From an uncultured Desulfosarcina sp. (lineage in GTDB: Bacteria; Desulfobacterota; Desulfobacteria; Desulfobacterales; Desulfosarcinaceae): 64,000 nt of DNA. The DNA lies in the NCBI RefSeq assembly GCF_963668215.1, contig NZ_OY764190.1:6138001-6202000 (forward strand). Direction: 5' to 3'. This document shows positions 1-8,772 of the stretch, piece after piece. The notes under the pieces were generated by a model. It had not been told where the DNA came from, made no database searches, and saw only the letters and a program-made list of their open reading frames with translations. Position numbers and translations under genes: made by a program. How positions within the stretch are numbered: the stretch's first letter is position 1; every line of letters begins with the position of its first letter.

Positions 1-410
1 TGCATCCTAATGATGGCAGAGTTGTGTCAAATTTTATTGTTCAGGCACTCCGAAATAAACCAATTACAGTCTATGGTAGTGGAAAGCAAACTCGTTCATT
101 CTGTTTTGTTGACGATTTAATTGATGCATTTGTAAAGTTTATGCAATCCGATGATCATCTAATTGGACCCATCAATCTCGGTAATCCAGCTGAATGCAGC
201 ATCCTTTACCTTGCAGAAAAGATAATAGATATAATTGGCTCGAAGTCTATGATTGAAATGAAACCACTCCCAAGCGATGATCCAAAACAAAGAAAACCGG
301 ATATCACTGTTGCTAAAAAAGAGTTAAACTGGGAGCCAAATATAAGCCTTGACGATGGCTTAAATAAAACGATAGAGTATTTTGATAAAATGTTGTTTGT
401 TTCGAATTAA
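1..410 (+). CDS. UDP-glucuronate decarboxylase-like SDR, 3' end only
   Basis: This is the C-terminal part of an extended short-chain dehydrogenase of the UDP-xylose synthase / dTDP-glucose dehydratase type. It would act on a nucleotide sugar for surface polysaccharide synthesis. The open frame runs off the left edge: the codons before the internal GTG at 24 read HPNDGRVV, continuous with SNFIVQALRN and RSFCFVDDLI, which is the usual substrate-side motif order of the family. The Rossmann domain and catalytic YxxxK lie outside the window. The DNA is clearly more AT-rich than the genes to its right, and the stop at 408-410 is followed by an unremarkable 68-bp spacer, so this may be the edge of a transferred polysaccharide locus. 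The family assignment is firm; the exact substrate (UDP-glucuronate is likeliest) is inferred. Confidence 0.85.
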   Translation, partial: HPNDGRVVSNFIVQALRNKPITVYGSGKQTRSFCFVDDLIDAFVKFMQSDDHLIGPINLGNPAECSILYLAEKIIDIIGSKSMIEMKPLPSDDPKQRKPDITVAKKELNWEPNISLDDGLNKTIEYFDKMLFVSN

Positions 411-478
411 AAGTCAACGCTATTAACGGCGATGGTCCCCAAAACTGGACAGTATTAATTACGAATTCAATTCGAAGC

Positions 479-1555
479 TCACTGGTTTATCGGTAGTTCT
501 GTAATTTCTGCCAGCAGTCCGTTCACGGCCTCCCGCACCATCTCAACCGTGATCTCATTCATACACCGGCATTGATGCTCATCGCAACGGCGCTTGAAGC
601 AGGGGCTGCAGGGTGGCGCCGTTCGAATTACCCGGTGTCCCTCGCCGAAAGGCCCTGTTCGCCAGGGGGCGGTAGGACCGAACAGGGCCACCACGGGCGT
701 CCCCACGGCGGCGGCCAGATGCATGGGCCCGGTATCGGTTGTAATCAAGACTTCCGATTGCCGGTACAATTCGGCCAGCTGCGTTAAACTGGTTTTCCCG
801 GCCAGGCTTGTGGCTGGTTCTGTCATCATGTCCTGGATGTCTGCCACCACCCGCCGGTCATCCGGCCCTCCGGTGAAAACGACGTCTACCCGATCATCCC
901 GAATCAGCCGGCCTGCCAGTTCTGCGAAACGTTCGTTGCGCCAGAGTTTGGTCTCCCACAGGGCCACGGGGTTGATCGCCACCAGTTTTCGGCTGCCATC
1001 GATGCCCTGATCTCTCAGAAGATCGTTCACCCGGCGTCGGTCGTTTTCGGAGACGGGGACATGATATACTGCCTCACGGGTATGAATGCCGATGGCTTCC
1101 AGCAGCATCAGCCCGCGGGTTAAAGCATGAACCTCCATATCCACCGGTGGCACCCGTTCATTGAGAAAAAGGTAGCTGTACTCCTGGTGCTGCATCCCCT
1201 TATCGAAACCGATCCTGCGCGTTCCCCGGGCCAACCGGACCAGCATGCCGCTTTTCAGCAGGGACTGGAAGTCGATGATGATGTCGTAATGGGTATCGCG
1301 CAGATCGCGCCAGAAAGCCCGTATCTCTGCAATAGCCTGTTTTCTGCTGGATGATTTCAGTTGGGCGATCCAGCGTTTGCGCCCCGATACGATCACCCGA
1401 TCCAGGGCCTGGTGCCCGATGACCAGATCCGCGGCAGCCTCCTCCACCAGCCAGGTGATGTGGGCGTCGGGATAGTGCTGCCGGATGGCATTGAGGGCGG
1501 GCAACGTGTGGATCACATCGCCTATGGCACTGAGCTTTACGATGAGAATGTTCAC
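479..1555 (-). CDS. waaC: Glycosyltransferase family 9, heptosyltransferase I-like
   Basis: A GT9 heptosyltransferase that would add the first heptose to Kdo-lipid A at the cytoplasmic face of the inner membrane. The chosen GTG start at 1555 gives MNILIVKLSAIGDVIH, the typical N-terminus. The longer open frame upstream has no family similarity and lies inside the next gene. The C-terminal half contains the nucleotide-sugar site TTDTGPMHLAAAVGTP and the FGPT motif, followed by a Cys-rich tail (CSPC, RRC, QCRC). At about 358 residues it has normal length. It overlaps the upstream waaF-like gene by 4 bp (GTGA), so the two are probably translationally coupled. WaaC rather than another GT9 activity is inferred from pairing with a WaaF-like protein and an acyltransferase. 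Confidence 0.85.
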   Translation of the reverse strand: MNILIVKLSAIGDVIHTLPALNAIRQHYPDAHITWLVEEAAADLVIGHQALDRVIVSGRKRWIAQLKSSSRKQAIAEIRAFWRDLRDTHYDIIIDFQSLLKSGMLVRLARGTRRIGFDKGMQHQEYSYLFLNERVPPVDMEVHALTRGLMLLEAIGIHTREAVYHVPVSENDRRRVNDLLRDQGIDGSRKLVAINPVALWETKLWRNERFAELAGRLIRDDRVDVVFTGGPDDRRVVADIQDMMTEPATSLAGKTSLTQLAELYRQSEVLITTDTGPMHLAAAVGTPVVALFGPTAPWRTGPFGEGHRVIRTAPPCSPCFKRRCDEHQCRCMNEITVEMVREAVNGLLAEITELPINQ

Positions 1556-2598
1556 AGCATCCCCTCGACCGCTTCGGCTACCATCTCTACCGATACCTGC
1601 CGCATGCAGTTCATATGCCCCAGGGGGCAGACCGGTTTCATGCAGGGGCTGCATGCGATGGGCACTCTGACGATGCGGCTGGTAGGGCTGAAAGGACTGG
1701 TCGTGGTGGAGTTGGTCGATCCGAAAACGGCCACCAGGGGGGTGTTTACGGCAGCCGCCACGTGCATGAGCCCCGAGTCGTTGGTCACGAAGGCATCGCA
1801 TCGCTCGATCAGAGCCATGGCCTCGCCCAGAGAGGTCCTTCCACTCAAATCGACTGCAGGGGATTTCATCAGGCCGGCAATGTGCCGTCCAAGGTCCCTG
1901 TCCGATGGCCCGCCAAAGATTACTATGGAGGCATCCAGTGTCCGGCTCAGACGGTCGCCCAGTGCGGCATAGCGTTCGGGGAACCATTGCTTGGCCGGGC
2001 CATAGGTAGCGCTGGGGTTGAGCCCGATGACCCGACGTCCGGGCGAAACACCCTGCTCGGCGAGGACTTCCTTGGCCCTCTGCCGGTTCGTATCCCCCAC
2101 ACTCAGTTCGAGAGTTTGGTCCAGGGACTGGATTCCAACCCCCTCCAGGATTTTCAGATAGTAGCCGGTCTGGTGAATGGCCTTGATGGCCTTCGTGCAA
2201 CGCACGGGATGCGTCAGCAACAAACGGCGGGCATCGGTGTCGAAGCCGATGCGCATCGGGATGCCGGCCAAAAAGGCGATCAGGGCCGCTTCGATGGCAT
2301 TCTGCAGCAGGATGGCCGCATCGAATCCACGGCGCCGCAGGTCTCTGGCCAGGCGAACCGGGCCCATCGCCCCCCGGTGCCGGCCATTGGCCTCGTAAAC
2401 GATGATCTCATCCACATGGGGGCTGTGGGCAAACACCGGCGTCACCCAGGGCTTGGCCAGCAGGCTGATGCTGGCGTCAGGGAAGTGATGGCGGATGGTC
2501 CGCACGGCCGGCGTCGTCATCACGGCATCGCCGATCCAGTTGGTGGATCGGATCAGCAACCGTTTGACATCTCGCAGCTTAAGAGAATCTCTGCTCAA
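1552..2598 (-). CDS. waaF: Lipopolysaccharide heptosyltransferase II
   Basis: GT9 enzyme expected to transfer the second heptose of the LPS inner core. It reads RLLIRSTNWIGDAVMTTPAVR near the N-terminus, KQWFPERYAALGDRL in the middle, and TNDSGLMHVAAAV with FGSTNSTTTSP in the C-terminal domain; all are WaaF hallmarks. The Cys-rich end (CSPCMKPVCPLGHMNC) is common in this group. I place the start at the TTG at 2598: it overlaps the upstream acyltransferase stop by 4 bp (TTGA) and has GGAG about 8 nt upstream. A longer open frame reaches 2667 but reads through the neighbour's end. The product is about 348 residues. The chain acyltransferase, waaF, waaC forms a lipid A/core finishing module at the distal end of a long envelope operon. 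Confidence 0.9.
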   Translation of the reverse strand: MSRDSLKLRDVKRLLIRSTNWIGDAVMTTPAVRTIRHHFPDASISLLAKPWVTPVFAHSPHVDEIIVYEANGRHRGAMGPVRLARDLRRRGFDAAILLQNAIEAALIAFLAGIPMRIGFDTDARRLLLTHPVRCTKAIKAIHQTGYYLKILEGVGIQSLDQTLELSVGDTNRQRAKEVLAEQGVSPGRRVIGLNPSATYGPAKQWFPERYAALGDRLSRTLDASIVIFGGPSDRDLGRHIAGLMKSPAVDLSGRTSLGEAMALIERCDAFVTNDSGLMHVAAAVNTPLVAVFGSTNSTTTSPFSPTSRIVRVPIACSPCMKPVCPLGHMNCMRQVSVEMVAEAVEGML

Positions 2599-3530
2599 GA
2601 GGACTGCTCCTGTCTGGGCCAGGGAGAGAAGGTCTTGGTTTTCCAGCGCTGATGGACCCAGAACCACTGGTCGGGTTCGGCGCGGATACCTTCCTCGATC
2701 ACCTTGGTGTACTGGGCGGTTCTGGCTTCGATGTCTTTTTGCTGATCCCCGTTAGAATCGGCCGGGGTCAGGATCTGTCCAAAAACCGCCCGGAAACCGT
2801 CCGCCGGCCGATAGAGGAATACCGGCAGCACCGCGGCCTCCGTTTTCATGGCAATCATCGCCATGGCCTTGCTCGTGCAGGCCGGATGACCGAAAAAGTC
2901 GACCCATACCCCTTCGTAATAGTCCACGTTCTGGTCCATCAGCATGGCGACGGCTTCACCTCTTCTCAGAGCCTTTATAATTTTCAGCAGGGCACGCCGC
3001 GATGGTATCAGCTTGGCGCCGTACCGGGATCGGGTGCGTTCAAAGAAGCGGTCCAGCGGCTTGAAATCCAGGGGGCGGTAGACAATGTTGATGGGAATCT
3101 GCGCCCGTTTGGCTACAATCGGAAGCAATTCCCAGTTGCCTACATGGGCGGTAATCGCAAGCACCCCCTTGCCCTTTTCGTAGGCAGATCTGTAGTTCTC
3201 GACACCTTCTATGGCAATATGCCGGCAAAGCGTTTCCCAATCGGCGTTCAGGGACCATCCAACCTCAAACAGAATCTGTCCCAGGTTGCGGTAGACGGCC
3301 TTGGCAAGCGAATGCCGCTGGGCTGCATCCAGTTCCTGTTCCAGCGCAAACCGAAGGTTTTTTAAGGTGATATTCCGGTGCCGCTTACCCAGCCAGAATG
3401 CGGCCTCCCCCAAAGCCTTGCCAAGGAACCTGGCTACAGGGCGCGGAATCCGTCCGATGAGCCGGAGAAGGCGATCGATCAACCGGAACAGACGCATTTC
3501 TCTACGGGTTAAGGTACTTTGAAAGTCCAT
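2595..3530 (-). CDS. lpxL: Lysophospholipid/lipid A acyltransferase (LpxL/HtrB family)
   Basis: Inner-membrane acyltransferase of the LpxL/LpxM family, expected to place a secondary acyl chain on Kdo-lipid A. The key sequence AHVGNWELLP gives the HxxxxE catalytic pair (about H129 and E134). It is followed by the NIVYRPL, RSRYGAKLI and MLMDQN blocks and WVHQRWK near the end, all in the family order. Total length of 311 residues is normal. The N-terminus is basic and hydrophobic, consistent with membrane association. A second ATG twelve codons in is an alternative start. Its 3' end overlaps the waaF TTG start. Which acyl position it modifies cannot be told from sequence. Confidence 0.85.
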   Translation of the reverse strand: MDFQSTLTRREMRLFRLIDRLLRLIGRIPRPVARFLGKALGEAAFWLGKRHRNITLKNLRFALEQELDAAQRHSLAKAVYRNLGQILFEVGWSLNADWETLCRHIAIEGVENYRSAYEKGKGVLAITAHVGNWELLPIVAKRAQIPINIVYRPLDFKPLDRFFERTRSRYGAKLIPSRRALLKIIKALRRGEAVAMLMDQNVDYYEGVWVDFFGHPACTSKAMAMIAMKTEAAVLPVFLYRPADGFRAVFGQILTPADSNGDQQKDIEARTAQYTKVIEEGIRAEPDQWFWVHQRWKTKTFSPWPRQEQSS

Positions 3531-3558
3531 GGGAAGCGTTCAGATAAGTGATGCCCCG

Positions 3559-4377
3559 TTAGTTGCCCAGATAGGCTACCGCATTTTCAAAAATCCGGAT
3601 TCCGTCTCCGGCATCGCTGGTCGCAGATTTCCCGTTGCGCTTCTGCTTTTCGTTGCGCCGGGGCCAGTCGGGGTGATTGGTAACATGGTTATGGGCCTCC
3701 GGGTGAGGCATCAGGCCGAAAACGCGACCGCTGGGGTCGCAGATACCGGCGATGTCCACCAAAGAGCCGTTGGGGTTGTGGGGAAAGGCACCGTCGGCCG
3801 CCCGGCCGTCGGGCAGAGCGTACTGCATGGTCACCTGGTGATTGTCCGCCAGGGTTTGCAAGGTCTCCCGCTCCGCATAAAACTTGCCTTCACCATGCCG
3901 GACCGGCATGTCCAGGGTTTCCATCCCCCGGGTGAAAACGCAGGGCGAATCGGGATTGATGGTCACCCGCACCCATTGATCCCGGAAATTGCCGCAGTCG
4001 TTGGCGATCAGGGCCACGGACCGCCGGGTGTAATCGCCGGCGATGCCGGGCAGCAGGCCCAGGTTGACCAGGGTCTGGAATCCGTTGCAGATACCGATGA
4101 CCAGCTTTCCGGCATCCACGAAGTCGAGCAGTTTGTCGCCGATATTGGTCTTCAGCCGCAAGGCCTGGATCACCCCGGCACCATGGTCGTCACCCCAGCT
4201 GAAGCCGCCGCCGAAGGCCAGAATCTGGTAGTCGTCCAGTCGCACATCGCCGGCAATCAGGGCGTTGATGTGGGCCCGCCGGGCCGCGGCGCCGGCACGT
4301 TCGAATGCGTAGGCCGTTTCGTGGTCGCAGTTCAGACCGAATCCCGTCAACACCAGTACCTTGGGTTGCGTGCTCAT
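3559..4377 (-). CDS. purQ: FGAM synthase glutaminase subunit PurQ
   Basis: Class I glutamine amidotransferase subunit of phosphoribosylformylglycinamidine synthase (de novo purine step 4), supplying ammonia to PurL. Visible features: FGGGFSWGDDHGAG, the nucleophile in GICNGFQ (about C97), and the His/Glu pair in MPHPEAH (about H225 and E227). At 272 residues it is longer than the short PurQ of Gram-positives because of an insertion after the catalytic His-Glu segment (basic, KQKRNGK) before a conserved GIRIFENAVAYL end. The start ATG overlaps the purL stop by 4 bp (ATGA), so the two subunits are coupled. Confidence 0.95.
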   Translation of the reverse strand: MSTQPKVLVLTGFGLNCDHETAYAFERAGAAARRAHINALIAGDVRLDDYQILAFGGGFSWGDDHGAGVIQALRLKTNIGDKLLDFVDAGKLVIGICNGFQTLVNLGLLPGIAGDYTRRSVALIANDCGNFRDQWVRVTINPDSPCVFTRGMETLDMPVRHGEGKFYAERETLQTLADNHQVTMQYALPDGRAADGAFPHNPNGSLVDIAGICDPSGRVFGLMPHPEAHNHVTNHPDWPRRNEKQKRNGKSATSDAGDGIRIFENAVAYLGN

Positions 4378-7370
4378 ATCAAATCCCCGAACGGCCCTTT
4401 CCAGGCCGCCTTCATCTCTTCGACGGTCAGGGCTGCCAGCCGCGAACCGTCGAGGCCATTGATGGTCAGTTTCGGCGCCTCGGTCACCCGTCCCACACAG
4501 GCCGTCGGCTGGCCGGCCAAAAGCGCTTCAAAAGCATCCTGATTCTCCGGCGCCACGGTAACGATAAACCGGCCGGCGCTTTCGGAAAACAGCAGTGTGT
4601 CCTCCCGATCGATGCCCTGGACCGGCACCTTGCCCAGGTCCACCTCCAGGCCCAGTTCCCCGCCCATGGCCACCAGGGCCAGATGGATGGCCAGTCCGCC
4701 GCGGTAAATGCCGTGGCAGGAGGCCAGCAGCCCCTGGTCGATGGCCTTGGCCACGGCCCGATAGCGGGTTTCAAATGCGCCGGCCTCCACCTGGGGTACA
4801 TGAAGCCCGATGTTCCCGAAAAGTTCGTAGTATTCGGAGCCGCCCAGTTCATTGCGGGTCAGCCCGATGACGTAGACGCCATCTCCGGGAACCTTGGCAT
4901 CCATGGTGACGCACCGACAGACATCGTCCAGCACACCGGAAATGGAGAACTGGAGCGTCTCCAGGGCGGAAACTTTATGGGTTTCCCCGTAGCGTCCCGG
5001 CAGGTGGCCGTCCACATACATCGAGTCCTTGCCGGAAAGCAGGGGGATTCCGTAGGTTGTACACATCTCTGCAAGGGCCTTGCACGAACGCACCAGTTGG
5101 GCGGCCTTGTGCTTGCCGTCAGGGTTCTTGCGGTCGTCGTACTGGATGTTGGGCCAGCAGAAGTTGTCCACGCCACCGAAGCGATCCGGGTCCCCGCCCA
5201 CAGCAATGGCCCGGCGCACCGCCTCGTCAATGGTGCAGGCGGTCATGTGATAGGCATCGATGGCCGAGTACATGGGGATCAGGGCCTGGGAGAAAACCAA
5301 TCCCTTCGGGGAGGTCAGCACCGGCCGAATCACCGCCGCATCGCTGGGCACATCGCGGCCGGCGCCCACCAGCGGTTTGATGACGCTGGTGCCCTGGACC
5401 TCGTGGTCGTACTGGCGGCAGACCCACTCCTTGGAGCAGATGTTGGGCCGTTTCAGCATGTCGAGAATCAGGGCGGCATAGTTATCGGGCAGGCCGAGCA
5501 CCGGCTCCTTCAGGCCGCGCAGGGCCGGCGGCTGCCATTCGGCCGCAAACTCCCACTGGGGAAAGGCCGAGGTGAGCAGATCCAGGTCGATGTAGGCGCA
5601 GGTGACGCCGTTGTAGGTGATGTGGATCCTGCCGCTGGCCGTATAGGTGCCGATGACGGTGCTTTCCACCGCGTGCAGGCGGGACAGTTCCATGAAGCGC
5701 TCCAGATGAACCGGGTCGATGGCCACGGTCATGCGCTCCTGGGATTCGGAGATCCAGATTTCCCACTGGTCCAGGCCGTCGTACTTCAAGGGCACTTTTT
5801 CCAGCTGGATGTCACAGCCGTTGGAGAAGCGGGCGCTCTCGCCGATGGAAGAGGAGAGCCCTCCGCCGCCGTTGTCGGTGATAAAGCGGATCAGGCCTTC
5901 GTCCCTGGCTTCGATCAGAAAATCGTGCATCTTCTTCTGGGTGTATGGGTCGCCGATCTGAACGTGGCCGGCCGGGGTGTTGGCGGAAAAGGTGGCCGAG
6001 GAGGCGGTCACGCCGTGGATGCCGTCCTTGCCCACCCGGCCGCCGCACATGATGGCCAGGTCGCCTGGAAAGATGGTCTTCTGGTCCGACGGTTCGCCCT
6101 GGATCTCGGCGGGCATGATGCCCAGGGCCGTGACGAAGACCAGACACTTGCCCAGATACCCCGGATGGAACATCACCTGCCCGAAGGGCGTCGGGATGCC
6201 GCTCTTGTTGCCGCCATCGCGCACCCCTTCGATCACACCGTCCAGCAGTCTTCGGGGGTGCAGGCGCGGTTTGAGGTCGCCGTCGTAATCCCGCGGTCCC
6301 ATGCAATAGCCGTAGCTGCCCATGATGAGCTTGCTGCCCTTGCCCGTGCCCATGGGGTCCCGATAGATGCCCACGATGCCGGTAATGGCGCCGCCGTAGG
6401 CCTCCATGTTGGAGGGCGAGTTGTGGGTCTCGCCGGTGATCACGTAGTTGTGCCCGTCGTCGAAGCGCCCTACCCCCGCGTTGTCCCACAGCACGGAAAC
6501 CACCCAGTCCTTCTCCGCCTTAAGGGCCAGGGTGGGACTTTCGATATAGGTTTTGAACAGGCTGTCGATGACTTCCTCTTTTCCGGAAGCCAGGTCCCTG
6601 TAATAAAACCGTCCGCCGAAGGTATTGTGGTTGCAGTGGTCGCTGCGGGCCTGGGAAATGTATTCCAGTTCAACATCCGTGGGATCGGACAAGGAGACTT
6701 CTTCACGCTGGCGCTGTACCTCGGGTTTGAGAAAGTAGGCGCGGATCGTGGGGATGTCGTTGGGATTCAGGGAAAGGCTGCGCTCGTCGCTGAGCCGGGC
6801 TAACGTTTCGTCGCTGTCGATGGCCAGGGTGGTCACCTCGGGTCGATGGTCCAGCTTTACCTTGGGAATGACGAACCCGATGCCGTCGGCCGGATTCCAC
6901 TGGTCCTTATCGTAGACCGCCCATTGCTGGATGATATCGTTGGCCAGAAGTTCACCGGCGATCTTCTCGGCGTCGCTGCGGGTGACCCCGCTTCCCTTCA
7001 GGCAGTAGCGTTTGGAGGTGTAGACGGCCTCGCCGGATTTCAGCTTCAGTTGCAGCAGATCTTCCATGGCTTCGACGGCAGTGGCCCCGGGGTTGTCCCG
7101 CACACCGGGCCGGAACCCCACCCAGAGGACCCAATCGAAATCCACGGCCAGGGGCGCAAGGGAAGAAACCTGGGTGACCGGGTTGGTGAAAATCTCCACA
7201 CGGATCCGCTCCACCTGCTCGTCCGTCAGACCCGCATCGATGGTGACGATGTGAACCGTGCGCACCTGCTGCAGATCGATGTCGAAGTAATCCTTGGCTT
7301 TCTGACGAAGGGACTGCCCCTCCGCGTCCAAAAGTTGCTCTTTTAATGTGACTTCGATTCGATGAGGCAT
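4374..7370 (-). CDS. purL: FGAM synthase, fused PurS-PurL
   Basis: Synthetase subunit of FGAM synthase, which converts FGAR, ATP and ammonia to FGAM in the cytoplasm. At 998 residues it is longer than small PurL (about 740) and shorter than the one-chain PurL of enterobacteria (about 1300) that includes the glutaminase. Residues 1-170 look like PurS, probably two PurS-like folds (MPHRIEVTLKEQLLDAEGQ then a second unit around the YTSKRY segment). PurL proper follows, with SDHCNHNTF, GETHNSPS, DNGGGGLSSSIGE and GGDPDRFGG. A separate purQ follows by a 4-bp overlap. GGGGAAA precedes the ATG. The fusion removes the need for a separate purS gene. Confidence 0.95.
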   Translation of the reverse strand: MPHRIEVTLKEQLLDAEGQSLRQKAKDYFDIDLQQVRTVHIVTIDAGLTDEQVERIRVEIFTNPVTQVSSLAPLAVDFDWVLWVGFRPGVRDNPGATAVEAMEDLLQLKLKSGEAVYTSKRYCLKGSGVTRSDAEKIAGELLANDIIQQWAVYDKDQWNPADGIGFVIPKVKLDHRPEVTTLAIDSDETLARLSDERSLSLNPNDIPTIRAYFLKPEVQRQREEVSLSDPTDVELEYISQARSDHCNHNTFGGRFYYRDLASGKEEVIDSLFKTYIESPTLALKAEKDWVVSVLWDNAGVGRFDDGHNYVITGETHNSPSNMEAYGGAITGIVGIYRDPMGTGKGSKLIMGSYGYCMGPRDYDGDLKPRLHPRRLLDGVIEGVRDGGNKSGIPTPFGQVMFHPGYLGKCLVFVTALGIMPAEIQGEPSDQKTIFPGDLAIMCGGRVGKDGIHGVTASSATFSANTPAGHVQIGDPYTQKKMHDFLIEARDEGLIRFITDNGGGGLSSSIGESARFSNGCDIQLEKVPLKYDGLDQWEIWISESQERMTVAIDPVHLERFMELSRLHAVESTVIGTYTASGRIHITYNGVTCAYIDLDLLTSAFPQWEFAAEWQPPALRGLKEPVLGLPDNYAALILDMLKRPNICSKEWVCRQYDHEVQGTSVIKPLVGAGRDVPSDAAVIRPVLTSPKGLVFSQALIPMYSAIDAYHMTACTIDEAVRRAIAVGGDPDRFGGVDNFCWPNIQYDDRKNPDGKHKAAQLVRSCKALAEMCTTYGIPLLSGKDSMYVDGHLPGRYGETHKVSALETLQFSISGVLDDVCRCVTMDAKVPGDGVYVIGLTRNELGGSEYYELFGNIGLHVPQVEAGAFETRYRAVAKAIDQGLLASCHGIYRGGLAIHLALVAMGGELGLEVDLGKVPVQGIDREDTLLFSESAGRFIVTVAPENQDAFEALLAGQPTACVGRVTEAPKLTINGLDGSRLAALTVEEMKAAWKGPFGDLI

Positions 7371-7397
7371 GGTTTCCCCGCGATTTCGTGTATGGCA

Positions 7398-8762
7398 CTA
7401 GCTTGAAAATATGCGTGTAATATCATTGTAGAACACAAAAATCATCAACATAATCAGAAGAAAAATGCCGGCCTGCTGGGCGATTTCCCGCATGCGCGTG
7501 TTAATGGGACGCCCCATGACGGCCTCGATGAAAAAAAACAACAGATGGCCGCCGTCGAGCACCGGGATGGGCAGGAAATTGAGCACCGCCAGGTTGATGC
7601 TGAGCACGGCGATGAAAAAGATCAGATTGGTCAATCCCTCCCTGGCCTGCTGACCGGCCATTTCGGCAATCATAATGGGACCGCCCAGGGTCTTGGTGGA
7701 AACGGTCCCCTTGATCAGCTTGCCGATGGAAAGCAGGGTCAGCCGGCAAATCTGATAGGTCTGATCCACGCCCTCCCACACCGCCTGGAAGGGGCCGCGC
7801 TTGATGGTGATGCGGTCGGCTTCGGGAATGGTGATGCCTGGTGTGGAGATGCCGATGCGATAGCTGTCCACCTTTTCCCCGAGCAGGTTTTCCTCGCTGA
7901 ACAGCACCGGAACGATTTCAAAAGTGAGGATTTCACCGTCCCGGACGACCTGAACGGCCAGCGGACCGCCTTTGCTCCTGGAGATCGTCTCCTTCATCGC
8001 GTTCCAGCTGTCGATGGGCTGCCCGTTGATGGCGACGATCCGGTCCCCTTTGCGCATGCCGGCTTTTTTGGCCGGATAACCTTCGGCCACGTCGCCGACC
8101 ACGGCCTGAAGGGGCGGCAGCCCGGAAAAACCGGCATCATAGTAGGATACATCGTCCCCCAGGATGTCCTTGGTCACCTTGGTCCGGGGGGTAACGGCGA
8201 CCTCGAAAACGCTTTTCCCGCGTCTGGCGGCGATCTGGACGGTCCGACCCTGGCCCGCACCCACCAACCGGTTGATGTCGCTCCAGGAGGCCACGTCCTC
8301 ACCGTCGATGGCCACGATCACGTCGCCGGTCGTCAAACCGGCAACCGCGGCCGGGCTTTCATCGTCCACATGGTTGATCACCGGACGGATGTCCTCGGTG
8401 CCCACAAAAAAGAAAAATCCCGTATAGATGATCATGGCCAGAAGCAGGTTGAAAAAGGGCCCGGCGGCCACGATCAGGATCTTCTTGAACACATGTTTAT
8501 GGGTGAAGGACTTCGGGATCAGTTCGGGATCGATTTCGGCATCCGGTTCGTCACCCACCATCTTGACGTAGCCACCCAACGGGATAGCCGAGACGCGATA
8601 GTCGGTGATCCCGACGGTCTTGCCAAACAGGCGCGGTCCGAATCCCAAAGAGAACTTCTCGACGCCGACACCGAACAGCCTGGCGACGAGAAAGTGCCCC
8701 AATTCGTGAAAGAAAATCAGAACTCCGAGGACGACGACAAATGCAAAAATACTGGTAGTCAT
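7398..8762 (-). CDS. rseP: RIP site-2 zinc metalloprotease RseP
   Basis: Inner-membrane intramembrane protease that cleaves anti-sigma factors and remnant signal peptides. The active site HELGH is at residues 19-23 in the first transmembrane helix, and the LDGGHLLFF motif in a C-terminal helix supplies the third ligand. Between them are two PDZ-type modules (around GLTTGDVIVAIDGEDV and GMRKGDRIVAINGQPI), as in Escherichia coli RseP. Length of 454 residues is standard. It lies 10 bp downstream of dxr in the same orientation, the classic dxr-rseP order. No RseA or sigma-E gene is visible here. Confidence 0.95.
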   Translation of the reverse strand: MTTSIFAFVVVLGVLIFFHELGHFLVARLFGVGVEKFSLGFGPRLFGKTVGITDYRVSAIPLGGYVKMVGDEPDAEIDPELIPKSFTHKHVFKKILIVAAGPFFNLLLAMIIYTGFFFFVGTEDIRPVINHVDDESPAAVAGLTTGDVIVAIDGEDVASWSDINRLVGAGQGRTVQIAARRGKSVFEVAVTPRTKVTKDILGDDVSYYDAGFSGLPPLQAVVGDVAEGYPAKKAGMRKGDRIVAINGQPIDSWNAMKETISRSKGGPLAVQVVRDGEILTFEIVPVLFSEENLLGEKVDSYRIGISTPGITIPEADRITIKRGPFQAVWEGVDQTYQICRLTLLSIGKLIKGTVSTKTLGGPIMIAEMAGQQAREGLTNLIFFIAVLSINLAVLNFLPIPVLDGGHLLFFFIEAVMGRPINTRMREIAQQAGIFLLIMLMIFVFYNDITRIFSS

Positions 8763-8772
8763 AGGCGATACA

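Noticed and set aside
1556..2200. N-terminal extension of the waaC-like frame
   Set aside because: Unconserved, Arg/Gly-rich, and overlaps waaF entirely; the family start is at 1555.
4305..6803. 832-codon plus-strand open frame
   Set aside because: Antisense shadow of purL; composition (Gly, His, Gln-rich) is typical of shadow frames in GC-rich genes.
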